Shown in pieces: positions 54,142 to 63,504 of a stretch of DNA of 64,000 bases (the first letter of the stretch is position 1; each line of letters begins with the position of its first letter). Below the pieces are notes generated by a model. That model ran no database searches. It was not told the DNA's origin and saw only the letters and a program-made list of their open reading frames with translations. The DNA comes from Brachyspira intermedia PWS/A (GTDB taxonomy: Bacteria; Spirochaetota; Brachyspiria; Brachyspirales; Brachyspiraceae), in NCBI RefSeq assembly GCF_000223215.1, contig NC_017243.1, positions 1,302,001 to 1,366,000 of the forward strand, written 5' to 3'. Position numbers and translations under genes: made by a program.

Positions 54142-54864
54142 ATGAGATTAGATGAATATGTGCATGGTGAAGGCTATACAGAGAGCAGAGCTAAAGCACA
54201 AGATATAATACTAGCCGGTTGTGTTTTTGTTAATGGAGTAAAGGTAACTTCTAAGGCTTATAAGATAAAAGATACTGACAATATAGAAGTTGTTCAAAAT
54301 ATAAAATATGTATCAAGGGCTGGAGAGAAGTTAGAAAAAGCATTTTTAGAGTTTGGTATATCTGTAGAAAATAAAATATGTTTAGATATTGGAGCTTCTA
54401 CAGGAGGCTTTACAGATTGTCTGCTTAAATATGGTGCTAAAAAAGTTTATGCTCTTGATGTAGGGCATAATCAGCTAGTTTATAAACTTCGTAATGATGA
54501 TAGGGTAGTATCTATAGAAGATTTTAATGCCAAAGATATAAAAAGAGAAATGTTTAATGGTGAGATTCCTTCTATAGTTGTAAGTGATGTTTCTTTTATA
54601 TCAATATCAAAAATAGCTCCTATTATATTCAAAGAATTAAATGATTTGGAATTTTGGGTAACTTTGATAAAACCTCAATTTGAAGCTGAAAGGGGTGATG
54701 TATCTAAAGGTGGCATAATAAGAGATGATACACTTAGAGAAAAAATATTAAACAATGCTATTTCAAGAATAGTAGAAATAGGGTTTAAAGAAGTAAATAG
54801 AACAGTTTCGCCTATAAAAGGGGCTAAAGGCAATATAGAATATTTAGCTCATTTTGTTATTTAA
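54142..54864 (+). CDS. tlyA: TlyA haemolysin/rRNA 2'-O-methyltransferase
   Basis: The 240-residue protein has an N-terminal S4 RNA-binding domain (about 1-60) and an FtsJ-like methyltransferase domain. The K-D-K-E tetrad is visible: Lys in SRAGEKLEKAF, DIGASTGGFTDCLL for cofactor binding, Asp in VVSDVSF and Lys in LIKPQFE. TlyA methylates cytidines of 16S and 23S rRNA, and the Brachyspira hyodysenteriae protein was first described as a haemolysin. It starts 11 bases after the secreted-protein gene. Its stop overlaps that of the first array gene tail to tail by four bases. Confidence 0.93.
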   Translation: MRLDEYVHGEGYTESRAKAQDIILAGCVFVNGVKVTSKAYKIKDTDNIEVVQNIKYVSRAGEKLEKAFLEFGISVENKICLDIGASTGGFTDCLLKYGAKKVYALDVGHNQLVYKLRNDDRVVSIEDFNAKDIKREMFNGEIPSIVVSDVSFISISKIAPIIFKELNDLEFWVTLIKPQFEAERGDVSKGGIIRDDTLREKILNNAISRIVEIGFKEVNRTVSPIKGAKGNIEYLAHFVI

Positions 54865-56063
54865 TCAGTTTCTATCTTATGAGTATTTCTCTGCTTATAT
54901 ATTTCATATTCTTTATAGAAACTTTCTACATCATTAACCATTAAATATCCTTCATCTGATATATCTAATGATTTGATTTTTAATATTTCATTGTCTATGC
55001 TTTCTTTATATTCAACTCCTATCATAGAACAAATATCGTTTATATTATATTGAAATTTTATTTTGTTTATGCTTTTAAATAATAGTTCTGTTTTTATTAA
55101 TGCTTCTATTATTATTACAAATTTACTTACTATTTTATTTGCATTAAAAGATCTTATTCTTGAAATTGTGCTGTATACTCTCATACTCATCATTTTTACA
55201 AAATATAGTCTAAGAGTTCTGTCAGACTGCACCAAATTCATAGCATCTTCTTTTTTTATTAATTGTACAATAGAATCTTCCAAAACTATAGCAGTAGTTG
55301 AAAGATATTTATTATTTTTTGAAATAGGAGCATATCCATTAAGTACATCATCGGTAGCTAATACTCTTCTTGTAACTTGTTTAGAATCAAATATATTATA
55401 TACACCAACTTTGCCATATTTTATTATATATAGATTATCTTTACTTTGAAGTTCTGTATATAAACAATAGCCTTTTTTATATTTATATATGTTTGCTTCT
55501 ATATTTTCAGGCTCTTCTATTGGTTTGAGATTTTTGTATAAATTATTAAGCTCTTCTTTTCTTTCCTCATCATTAGGATTAAGCTCTATATACTTTTTAT
55601 ATAATTTATAAGCAGCATCATTAAATCCATTATTAAGATATATTTTGCACATTTCCATAATATCAATATTTTTAGACTTGCCATGTCTGCTATAATATGG
55701 ATTGTTTTCTTTATGCAAAAAGTAATAGTATCTGTTGAGCCATCTTTCTATATTAATCATAAGATAATCATATATTTTATTTATAAGACTTATAGTATCT
55801 ATTTTTTCTATTTCATTGATATTCATTTCTATTACTTCTGTATCTTCTAATGCTTTTACTGTAGAAAAGTAAGGTTCATTTAAAACGGCATTGAATAACC
55901 CTATAATTTCACCTTCTTTATATTCTACAGCGTAATTATCAGCGAAATAACTATATACTACTACTCTTCCTTTTTTAATAATATAAAATGTGTATTTTGG
56001 TTCCTGACCTTCTATAAATATTGTTGCAGATTTATTAAATTTGATAGTGTTGTAATTTAACAT
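54861..56063 (-). CDS. Dual cNMP-binding-fold Crp-like protein, array copy 1
   Basis: The 400-residue protein has a first cyclic-nucleotide-binding fold (about 1-100) with FYIIKKGRVVVYS and EGEIIGLFNAVLNEPYFSTVKA. A helical TPR-like linker (about 140-175, NGFNDAAYKLYKKYIELNPN) precedes a second CNB-like fold (about 190-300). A Crp-like helix and winged-helix region follow, with INDICSMIGVEYKESIDNEI near residue 350. The phosphate cassette of Crp (GE(L/I) plus Arg) is not present. Together with copy 7 it keeps the best helix-turn-helix sequence. It would be a regulator with unknown ligand. Confidence 0.82.
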   Translation of the reverse strand: MLNYNTIKFNKSATIFIEGQEPKYTFYIIKKGRVVVYSYFADNYAVEYKEGEIIGLFNAVLNEPYFSTVKALEDTEVIEMNINEIEKIDTISLINKIYDYLMINIERWLNRYYYFLHKENNPYYSRHGKSKNIDIMEMCKIYLNNGFNDAAYKLYKKYIELNPNDEERKEELNNLYKNLKPIEEPENIEANIYKYKKGYCLYTELQSKDNLYIIKYGKVGVYNIFDSKQVTRRVLATDDVLNGYAPISKNNKYLSTTAIVLEDSIVQLIKKEDAMNLVQSDRTLRLYFVKMMSMRVYSTISRIRSFNANKIVSKFVIIIEALIKTELLFKSINKIKFQYNINDICSMIGVEYKESIDNEILKIKSLDISDEGYLMVNDVESFYKEYEIYKQRNTHKIETD

Positions 56064-56089
56064 AAATAATCCCTATATTGTTTGTAAAT

Positions 56090-56117
56090 ATTTTAATACA
56101 TTTATAAGGGATGTCAA
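56090..56117 (-). promoter_or_regulatory. Promoter of array copy 1
   Basis: TTGACA (56112-56117) overlaps the stop codon of copy 2, and TAAAAT (56090-56095) follows after 16 bp. Confidence 0.65.
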
Positions 56118-57271
56118 TAAGTATTTTTTTGATATTCATGATATTCTTTAAAAAAATCATTGATATTTGTTATTCTTATATATTTATCATTTATTATTTC
56201 TAATGATTTTATTTTTTTTAAATTATTAAGAATATCATTTATATCTAATTTTATAGAGTTTTCTATATCATAAATAGTATAATTTAATACAGTTGTGTTT
56301 ATTTCCTCAAATAAAGTTTCTGTTTTTAGCAATGCAGAGATTATTATAAATAATTTTGAAAGAGTATTTGTTTCTTCTAATGCTTTTATTTTAGATAATA
56401 TATTTATTACTTTTATTGACATCATTTTTATATGATAACTTCTAAGATGCTTATCTTTTATTATCATTTCTATAAATTCTTCTTTAGTTACTACTTTTAT
56501 ATAAGAAGTTTCTAAAGCAACAGCTGAAGTTAATAAAGGCTTATATTCTAATTTTGGTTCATATCCGTCAAGAACATAATTTTTTTTATATATATCTTTT
56601 AGAAGCAGCTTTCCATTTATGACATTGTATATTCCTATTCTTCCAGATAATATTATATATAAATGATTACTTGGTTTGAATTCTGTATATAAACAGCTTC
56701 CTTTTTTATACAACAATATATTTGAAGTAAATGTGCTTGGATTATTGGCTGGAGGAAGTTTTAATAATTCTTTTTTAGCATATTCTATATCATTTTTATC
56801 TTCTAATGTTTCTATGTAGTTTTCATATAATTTATGAGCTATATCAGGAAAATCATTTTTTAGATATATTTCTGCCATTGTGAAAATATTTTCTTTATAA
56901 TATAAATCAACTTTATTTTTTACCAAAATAATATAATAGCGAGAGAGCCAAGTTTCTAATGTAGTATTAAGATAATTATATATTGTTTTTATCAAATCGT
57001 TATTTGTAATATTGCTTATATCAGATAGTGTCAATTCCAAAACTTCAACATCTTCTGTAGCTTCCATAGTAACAGAATAGGGTTCTGATGCTGCCAGATT
57101 AACTAGTCCTATAATATGTCCAACATTATATTCTTTATTGTAGTTATTAGAATTTATTGCATAGCATTTAGCTTTGCCTTTTGTTATTATATAAAATGAA
57201 TCTTTTGGAAAATTGCCTTCCTCATATATAAAAGATGATTTTGGGAATTTAATAGTGTTGTAATTATTCAT
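56114..57271 (-). CDS. Dual cNMP-binding-fold Crp-like protein, array copy 2
   Basis: The 385-residue paralogue keeps the order CNB1 (FPKDSFYIITKGKAKCYA, VGHIIGLVNLAASEPYSVTMEA), helical linker with NDFPDIAHKLYENYIETL, and CNB2 (LYTEFKPSNHLYIILSGRIGIYNV). The C-terminal DNA-binding-like region is degenerate (YDIENSIKLDINDILNN), without the Gly turn of a helix-turn-helix. It ends FFKEYHEYQK, like its siblings. No good promoter was found in the 37 bases before it, so it may depend on read-through from copy 3 or on an atypical promoter. Confidence 0.8.
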   Translation of the reverse strand: MNNYNTIKFPKSSFIYEEGNFPKDSFYIITKGKAKCYAINSNNYNKEYNVGHIIGLVNLAASEPYSVTMEATEDVEVLELTLSDISNITNNDLIKTIYNYLNTTLETWLSRYYIILVKNKVDLYYKENIFTMAEIYLKNDFPDIAHKLYENYIETLEDKNDIEYAKKELLKLPPANNPSTFTSNILLYKKGSCLYTEFKPSNHLYIILSGRIGIYNVINGKLLLKDIYKKNYVLDGYEPKLEYKPLLTSAVALETSYIKVVTKEEFIEMIIKDKHLRSYHIKMMSIKVINILSKIKALEETNTLSKLFIIISALLKTETLFEEINTTVLNYTIYDIENSIKLDINDILNNLKKIKSLEIINDKYIRITNINDFFKEYHEYQKNTY

Positions 57272-57308
57272 GTTATTATAAAACTAATTTTTTATTATAT
57301 TGTAATAA

Positions 57309-58463
57309 TTATCTTATATAATTTTCGTATTCTTCTAAAAAAGATTCAGTATTATTAACTATAATATTTTTGAAAGTGTCTAATTCTATATGTTTTATAT
57401 TTTCAAATTCCGCATATATTGCTTTGATATCATTATTCAGATCTATCATATCTATGATATCTTTTATTTTATATGGTAATTTTATTATTTTTTCTTTTTT
57501 AAATAAAGTTTCTATTTTTATGATAGAATATAATATGATAATTAATTTATTTTTTAGTTCTTTCTCTTTCACTGCTTTTATTTTTAATGTTACATTATTT
57601 ACTTTTACAGCAGTTACTAATATTAAACCAATTCTCAGTTCTTCATTTTTATTTGCTGCACTTATAAGTTCTTCTTTTTTTAATATTTCTATTACTGAAT
57701 CTTCAATAGCTATTGCAGTTGTCTGTAAAGGTTTATATTCTAGAGATGGCGGGTATCCATTTATTATATAGCCTTCCGGATATATTAGTCTTACAGTTTG
57801 TTTTTTATTAATAATATTATATATACCAACCCTTCCTGATTTTATTATATATACATGATTGCTGGAAACTATTTCTGTGTATAAACAATATCCTTTTTTC
57901 ACCTTATATGTATTTTTTTCTATAAGTTCTGGTTCTTTTTTGGGTTTAAGATATTTTAGGAATTGTTCTACTTTTTCTGTGTTGCATTCATTTTTACATA
58001 ATTCTATATATTGAATACATATTTTATAACTAGCGTCTATGAAATTATTATTTTTGTATATACTAGCCATGATTAATATATCTTCTTTATTATATAAATC
58101 TACCTTATTTTTTATAACTAAACTATAATATTTACTGAGCCAAGTTTCAAGTATATAAGATAGATAATTAGATACTCTGCTGACTAATTCTTTGTTTGTA
58201 ATCTGAACTATATTATTTATATTGATTTTTAATACTTCTATATCATCTAAAGCCTCAGTAGTTACATAGTAAGGCTCTTTTATTATAGCAGATATTAAAC
58301 CTATTATACTGCCTTCTTTAAGAGATATTTTATAATTTTCATAAAAACTATTATAAGATACAGCTCTGCCTTTAGTAATTATATAGAAGTAATCTTTTGG
58401 AGATTCTCCATTATTAAATAATATTGAAGATTTATCAAATCTTTCTGTGATATTATATGACAT
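57309..58463 (-). CDS. Dual cNMP-binding-fold Crp-like protein, array copy 3
   Basis: The 384-residue paralogue has CNB1 (SPKDYFYIITKGRAVSYN, EGSIIGLISAIIKEPYYVTTEA), the linker motif NKVDLYNKEDILIMASIYKNNNFIDASYKIC shared with copies 4-6, and CNB2 (YKVKKGYCLYTEIVSSNHVYIIKSGRVG). The C-terminus (IKDIIDMIDLNNDI) has lost the usual recognition helix. Its own consensus promoter lies 29-56 bases upstream of the start. Copies 3-6 are clearly closer to each other than to copies 1 and 7. Confidence 0.8.
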   Translation of the reverse strand: MSYNITERFDKSSILFNNGESPKDYFYIITKGRAVSYNSFYENYKISLKEGSIIGLISAIIKEPYYVTTEALDDIEVLKININNIVQITNKELVSRVSNYLSYILETWLSKYYSLVIKNKVDLYNKEDILIMASIYKNNNFIDASYKICIQYIELCKNECNTEKVEQFLKYLKPKKEPELIEKNTYKVKKGYCLYTEIVSSNHVYIIKSGRVGIYNIINKKQTVRLIYPEGYIINGYPPSLEYKPLQTTAIAIEDSVIEILKKEELISAANKNEELRIGLILVTAVKVNNVTLKIKAVKEKELKNKLIIILYSIIKIETLFKKEKIIKLPYKIKDIIDMIDLNNDIKAIYAEFENIKHIELDTFKNIIVNNTESFLEEYENYIR

Positions 58464-58491
58464 AAACTAATCTAACACTATTAATGCCTGC

Positions 58492-58519
58492 ATTATACTA
58501 TATAAGATAATTATGTCAA
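58492..58519 (-). promoter_or_regulatory. Promoter of array copy 3
   Basis: TTGACA (58514-58519) and TATAAT (58492-58497) are 16 bp apart, inside the 67-base gap between copies 4 and 3. Confidence 0.8.
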
Positions 58520-58530
58520 CAAAAAAATAA

Positions 58531-59688
58531 TTATATTATGTAATTTTCATATTCTCTGAAAAAATTCTCATAATTGTTTATTGTAATATTTTCTGATTTA
58601 TCTATTCTCATATGCTTCAATTGTTCTAAAATTTGAAATATTTCATTATTTGGTGTATCTATATTTAAAATATTCTTTATATCGTCTATAGAATAGTATA
58701 ATCTTACATTTTTATTTTTTTCAAATAGAGTATCCATTTTGATAAATGAATATATTAGTATTATTAATTTTTCATTTAATTCTTTTGCTGATAATGCTTT
58801 AATTTTTAATATTGTATTATTAATTTTTGCTGCTGTGGCTTTTATATAATTATTAATGAATTTATTATCTCTATTTATAATATTTTCCATCAAATCTTTT
58901 TCTATAATTTCTATTACCGAATCTTCCAATACTATAGCAGTTGTAAAAAGAGGTTTATAGTCCAAAACAGGTTTATAATAATTTATGATATAATTAGATG
59001 AATAAATTGATCTTACTACGGCTTTAGAGTCTATTATACTATAAATACCTACTTTTCCGGATCTTATCATATATATGTAACTGCTGGGTTCTATTTCTGT
59101 ATATAAACAATATCCTTTTTTTATACTGTAAACATTTTCTTCTATACGTGTTGGTTTTGCTATTGGTCTTGTATTTATTATTAGTTTCTTAGCTTCATTG
59201 ATATGGATATCATCTTTAAATAATTTTATGCATCCATTACATATTTTATAGCTTGCATCTGTAAAGCCTCTATTTTTATAAATATTTGCCATTGTTACTA
59301 TATCTTCTTTATTATATAAATTGACTTTATTGTTTGTGATTAATGAATAGTATTTACTGAGCCAAGTTTCAAATATTGAAGACAAATAATTTGATATTTT
59401 ATCTATAAGTTTATAATTATCTATTTTGGCTAAATCTTGTACATATATTTTTAAGACTTCTGTATCCTCGTTGCTTTCTATTGTAGAGTAATAAGGTTCA
59501 TTGATTATTGATGATATTAGCCCTATAATATCGCCTTCTTTATAATGTATGTCATAATTTTGATAAAATACATTATATGCTGTAACTTTACCTTTGAGTA
59601 TTATATAAAAATAATCCTTGGCTGGTTCTTTATATTTAAAAATTATTGTTGATTTTTTTATTGTTATTTTGTTATATTGTTGTTCCAT
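58531..59688 (-). CDS. Dual cNMP-binding-fold Crp-like protein, array copy 4
   Basis: The 385-residue paralogue starts MEQQYNKITIKKSTIIFK. CNB1 has PAKDYFYIILKGKVTAYN and EGDIIGLISSIINEPYYSTIES. The linker has NKVNLYNKEDIVTMANIYKNRGFTDASYKIC. CNB2 has GYCLYTEIEPSSYIYMIRSGKVG. The C-terminal region reads DDIKNILNIDTPNNEI. Only a weak promoter (TTAACA, 18 bp, TAAGAT) can be suggested in the 45-base gap upstream. Ligand and target are unknown. Confidence 0.8.
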   Translation of the reverse strand: MEQQYNKITIKKSTIIFKYKEPAKDYFYIILKGKVTAYNVFYQNYDIHYKEGDIIGLISSIINEPYYSTIESNEDTEVLKIYVQDLAKIDNYKLIDKISNYLSSIFETWLSKYYSLITNNKVNLYNKEDIVTMANIYKNRGFTDASYKICNGCIKLFKDDIHINEAKKLIINTRPIAKPTRIEENVYSIKKGYCLYTEIEPSSYIYMIRSGKVGIYSIIDSKAVVRSIYSSNYIINYYKPVLDYKPLFTTAIVLEDSVIEIIEKDLMENIINRDNKFINNYIKATAAKINNTILKIKALSAKELNEKLIILIYSFIKMDTLFEKNKNVRLYYSIDDIKNILNIDTPNNEIFQILEQLKHMRIDKSENITINNYENFFREYENYII

Positions 59689-59733
59689 AGTAATATTATT
59701 TATCTTAATAGTTTTTTATTTTTTATGTTAAAG

Positions 59734-60888
59734 TTACTTTGTATAACTTTCATATTCTTTAAAATATTTATATGAATCTGTAACTATAATGTTATTAAAA
59801 CAGTCAAATTCTAAATATTCTATATTTTTTAAAGCATTTTGCATATCATTAATATCTATATCATCATGCATCATATTTTTTATATCTTCTATTTTATAGT
59901 ATAGTTTTATATATGTTTTTTCAGAAAATAAAGTTTCTATTTTTAGAATTCCATATATTAATACTATCAATTTATCTCTTAATTCAGTTTTATTTATGGA
60001 TTTAATCTTTAATATTGTACTTATAACTTTCATAGAAGTCATTTTTATCATTTTAAATCTTAATTCGGCATTATCATGAAGTTTTTTTACTAATTCTTCT
60101 TTAGTTAGAATTTCTACAATGGAATCTTCCAAAACTATAGCAGTTGTAAATAGAGTTTTATACTCAAGTGTAGGGGCATAGTCATCAATAACAAAATGTG
60201 CAGGATATATAGTTCTAGTAATATAACTTGAGTCTGCTATATTGTATATTCCAATTCTTCCAGACCTTATATAATAAATATGATTAGTGGCTTCTAATTC
60301 AGTATATATACAATATCCTTTGTACATTTTATAGGAATTATTATCTATATGTTCCGGTTCTTTTGATTTAATTAAAGTTTTCATAAATTTTTTGACATCA
60401 TCAATATTATTAACATTATAATCATTCTCAAACATATTAATATATGATAAGCATAATTTATAACTTGCATCTATAAATCCATTATCTTTATAAATTGATG
60501 CCATAGTAAGTATATCTTCTTTATTGTATAGATCTATTTTATTTTTTATTATAAGACTATAATATTTACTAAGCCAAATTTCTAGTACAAATGATAAATA
60601 ATTGGATATTTTGTTTATTAAGTGTTTATTATTAATTTTATTTATATTTTCTATTTTTATTTCCCATAATTCAGTATCTTCTATAGCTTCCACAGTAGAG
60701 TAATATGGTTCTTTTGCTATAGATGCTATTAAACCTATGATATTACCCATTTTATATGTATTATTGTAAAAATTATTATAGGATCTTATACTTCCTTTTG
60801 TAATTATATAAAAACAGTCTTTAGAAATTTGGGAATCTTTTAATATAATATCACCTTTTTTATATTTAACTAATCTGTATTTTTTCAT
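59734..60888 (-). CDS. Dual cNMP-binding-fold Crp-like protein, array copy 5
   Basis: The 384-residue paralogue starts MKKYRLVKYKKGDIILK. CNB1 has SKDCFYIITKGSIRSYN and MGNIIGLIASIAKEPYYSTVEA, with a shorter turn before the GNIIGL strand. The linker contains NKIDLYNKEDILTMASIYKDNGFIDASYKLC, and CNB2 has GYCIYTELEATNHIYYIRSGRIG. The C-terminus (IEDIKNMMHDDIDINDM) is degenerate. A consensus promoter lies 34-61 bases upstream of the start. Confidence 0.8.
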   Translation of the reverse strand: MKKYRLVKYKKGDIILKDSQISKDCFYIITKGSIRSYNNFYNNTYKMGNIIGLIASIAKEPYYSTVEAIEDTELWEIKIENINKINNKHLINKISNYLSFVLEIWLSKYYSLIIKNKIDLYNKEDILTMASIYKDNGFIDASYKLCLSYINMFENDYNVNNIDDVKKFMKTLIKSKEPEHIDNNSYKMYKGYCIYTELEATNHIYYIRSGRIGIYNIADSSYITRTIYPAHFVIDDYAPTLEYKTLFTTAIVLEDSIVEILTKEELVKKLHDNAELRFKMIKMTSMKVISTILKIKSINKTELRDKLIVLIYGILKIETLFSEKTYIKLYYKIEDIKNMMHDDIDINDMQNALKNIEYLEFDCFNNIIVTDSYKYFKEYESYTK

Positions 60889-60921
60889 AAATATATATTC
60901 TTTAATATTATTTATTTAAAA

Positions 60922-60949
60922 ATTATAATACTTAGAAAAATTATGTCAA
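60922..60949 (-). promoter_or_regulatory. Promoter of array copy 5
   Basis: TTGACA (60944-60949) and TATAAT (60922-60927) are 16 bp apart. Confidence 0.8.
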
Positions 60950-60959
60950 CTATAAAAGG

Positions 60960-62126
60960 TTATATTATATAATTTTTGTATTCTTTACAATAATTTTCTA
61001 TATTTGTTACTCTAATATTATAATCATTGTCTAATTCTATATATTTAACATTTTTTAATGCTGCACGAACTTTTTTATTATCAATATCTATATTAAGCAT
61101 ATTTTTTATATCTTTTATACTATAAAGTAATGTTAATTTTATAGCATCTTTATGATATAAAGTATGCATTTTTAACATAGAGTATATGATAATTATAAAT
61201 TTAATATTTAATTCATCTTTCTTTATTGCTTTGAGTTTTAAAACAGCATTATTTACTTTTATTGATATCATTTTTATAAAATTAATTCTTAATGATTTAT
61301 CATTATATATCATTTCTATTAACTGTTCTTTATTTATTATATCAATGATAGAGTCTTCTAAAACTATAGCGGTCGTTAACAATGGTTTATATTCTAGTGT
61401 AGGATTATATCCATTTATTATATATCCCTCTGTATAAATATTTCTAATTATCTGTTTGGAATTAACTATGCTATATATTCCAACTTTACCTGATTTTATT
61501 ATATATATATGGTCGCTTGAATATATTTCTGTATATATACAATATCCTTTTGGAAATTTGTATGTATTATTTTCTATATGATCTATTTCTTTAGTATATT
61601 TTATATTTTCCATATCTTTCATAAAGTTTTTAATTTTAACTACATCATTATCTTCAGGAAAAAGTTCTACATATTTTGAGCATAATTTGTAGCTAGCATC
61701 TATATATCCATTCTTCTTATAAATATTTGCCATAGTTACAATATCGTCTTTATTATATAAATCTACTTTATTTACAGCTAATATAGTATAATATTTACTA
61801 AGCCAAGTTTCTAAAATAAAGTATAGATAATTATATATTTTTGTAAGCAGATTTTCATCTTTGATATTGATTATACTATCAATTTTTATTTTTAGAAGTT
61901 CTGAATCTTCTACAGCCTCTATAGTTGAAAAATATGGTTCTTTTATAATAGCGGATATTAATCCTAATATACTTCCTTTTTTACTTTCATGTTTATACTC
62001 TTTATGAAATTCATAATATGATATAGTTTTACCGCTCATTAATATATAAAAATATTCTGATGGCTGTTCTCCTGCTTTAATAATAATATCATTTTTATTA
62101 AATTTAATTGTATCATATTTTTCCAT
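60960..62126 (-). CDS. Dual cNMP-binding-fold Crp-like protein, array copy 6
   Basis: The start at 62126 (MEKYDTIKFNKND) follows GGGATC and aligns with its paralogues. An in-frame ATG at 62168 would add 14 residues unlike them. The 388-residue product has CNB1 (PSEYFYILMSGKTISYY, KGSILGLISAIIKEPYFSTIEA), the linker NKVDLYNKDDIVTMANIYKKNGYIDASYKLC and CNB2 (GYCIYTEIYSSDHIYIIKSGKVG). The C-terminus (IKDIKNMLNIDIDNKKV) is degenerate. It has its own promoter. Confidence 0.8.
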   Translation of the reverse strand: MEKYDTIKFNKNDIIIKAGEQPSEYFYILMSGKTISYYEFHKEYKHESKKGSILGLISAIIKEPYFSTIEAVEDSELLKIKIDSIINIKDENLLTKIYNYLYFILETWLSKYYTILAVNKVDLYNKDDIVTMANIYKKNGYIDASYKLCSKYVELFPEDNDVVKIKNFMKDMENIKYTKEIDHIENNTYKFPKGYCIYTEIYSSDHIYIIKSGKVGIYSIVNSKQIIRNIYTEGYIINGYNPTLEYKPLLTTAIVLEDSIIDIINKEQLIEMIYNDKSLRINFIKMISIKVNNAVLKLKAIKKDELNIKFIIIIYSMLKMHTLYHKDAIKLTLLYSIKDIKNMLNIDIDNKKVRAALKNVKYIELDNDYNIRVTNIENYCKEYKNYII

Positions 62127-62170
62127 AAAGATCCCATTATATTTTTTACTAGAATAAATCAAGACCAAAT

Positions 62171-62198
62171 ATTATATTATAAAATGCAGTTATGTCAA
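62171..62198 (-). promoter_or_regulatory. Promoter of array copy 6
   Basis: TTGACA (62193-62198) and TATAAT (62171-62176) are 16 bp apart, giving a leader of about 40 bases. Confidence 0.8.
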
Positions 62199-62235
62199 AT
62201 AATTATTATGAAAAAATATAATAGTTTTAGAATTA

Positions 62236-63420
62236 TTAAGATATATTAGGAGTTGAATTTCTTTTTCTGTACATATCATACTCTTTGAAGAAATTTTGTA
62301 TATTTGGTATTATTATTTTTTCATTGCCTGAGAATAATATTACTTTAATTTTATTCATTTCTGATTTTATATAATCGATATTTTCTATACCAACCATAGT
62401 ACATATATCATGAAGAGTGTAAGGTAGTTCTATAAAATCAATGTTCTTATCGAATAATAATTCTGTTTTTACAAATGAATATACCATACTATAAAATTTT
62501 CCAATAGGGTTCTTTATTGTTATACTATAGCTTTTTATTATTGTATTGTATGTTCTTCTTGCCATTATATTTACAAGATGATATTGAAGTTTTGTATTGT
62601 TCGAAGCTAATCTTAAAAAATCTTCTTTGTTTACAACCTGTAATATTGTATCTTCTAATACTATGCATGTTGTGAGTAATAATTTATTTCCAAGTATAGG
62701 CTTATAACCTATGATGTTTCCGCTTTTAAATATTATTCTAGTAATAATTTTTCCATCGAATACACTATACACTCCAACTTTTCCATCTCTTATTACATAT
62801 AGATCTGTATTATTTTCTAATTCTGAAAATATACAAGTACCTTTTTTATATTCCTGCAAATTAGAACTTATTTCCAATGGAGGTTTTATTTTATAGTTGC
62901 TTTCTATTTCATTTATTTTTTCGTTTATTACTGTATGATCTTCATTAGGGAACATTTCTATGATTTTTTTGTACATATAAAGCGCAGCTGATTTATATCC
63001 ATTATCATTATAAATATTTGCTATTTCAAGTGCATCATTTTCTTTATAGCTTCCTATATTTAAAGATTCAGATAATTTATAAAAATATTTACCCAACCAT
63101 ATTTCCATAAATTTTATTAAATATTTATATATTTTTTCTATTATTTTTATATCTTCTATATTATATATGTCTTTGGTATGTATCTCTACTAATTGTACAT
63201 CTGTTACCGCAATTGCAGTTGAATAATAAGGTTCTAAAAGTATAGCAGGGACAATACCTATTATATCTCCTGAAGTAAATTCAAAATTAGTATTTTCTAC
63301 AACATAATTTTTATCTATTACAGTACCTTCTTTTATTATGTAAAATACTTCTCTTGCATTTTCACCTGCAACAAATATTGCGGAATCTTTTTTAAATTCA
63401 ACTACATTAAAGTCAATCAT
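62236..63420 (-). CDS. Dual cNMP-binding-fold Crp-like protein, array copy 7
   Basis: The 394-residue protein is the most divergent copy with copy 1. CNB1 has NAREVFYIIKEGTVIDKN and SGDIIGIVPAILLEPYYSTAIA. The linker has NDNGYKSAALYMYKKIIEMFPN, and CNB2 has GTCIFSELENNTDLYVIRDGKVGVYSV. The C-terminal winged-helix-like LPYTLHDICTMVGIENIDYIKSEM retains the Gly turn, so it may bind DNA. It is the first gene of the array and has its own promoter. Confidence 0.82.
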   Translation of the reverse strand: MIDFNVVEFKKDSAIFVAGENAREVFYIIKEGTVIDKNYVVENTNFEFTSGDIIGIVPAILLEPYYSTAIAVTDVQLVEIHTKDIYNIEDIKIIEKIYKYLIKFMEIWLGKYFYKLSESLNIGSYKENDALEIANIYNDNGYKSAALYMYKKIIEMFPNEDHTVINEKINEIESNYKIKPPLEISSNLQEYKKGTCIFSELENNTDLYVIRDGKVGVYSVFDGKIITRIIFKSGNIIGYKPILGNKLLLTTCIVLEDTILQVVNKEDFLRLASNNTKLQYHLVNIMARRTYNTIIKSYSITIKNPIGKFYSMVYSFVKTELLFDKNIDFIELPYTLHDICTMVGIENIDYIKSEMNKIKVILFSGNEKIIIPNIQNFFKEYDMYRKRNSTPNIS

Positions 63421-63449
63421 AATTAATACCCTAAATTTTGATAATATAT

Positions 63450-63477
63450 ATTATACTATATAATTTGTATATAACAA
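63450..63477 (-). promoter_or_regulatory. Promoter of array copy 7
   Basis: TTGTTA (63472-63477) and TATAAT (63450-63455) are 16 bp apart on the minus strand. Confidence 0.55.
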
Positions 63478-63504
63478 TAATAAAATCTTTTTTATTAAAT
63501 AATA

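Noticed and set aside
54861-63420. Classical cAMP receptor (Crp) function for the array proteins
   Set aside because: The Crp phosphate cassette Glu and Arg are not found and each protein has a second fold, so naming them Crp would be misleading.
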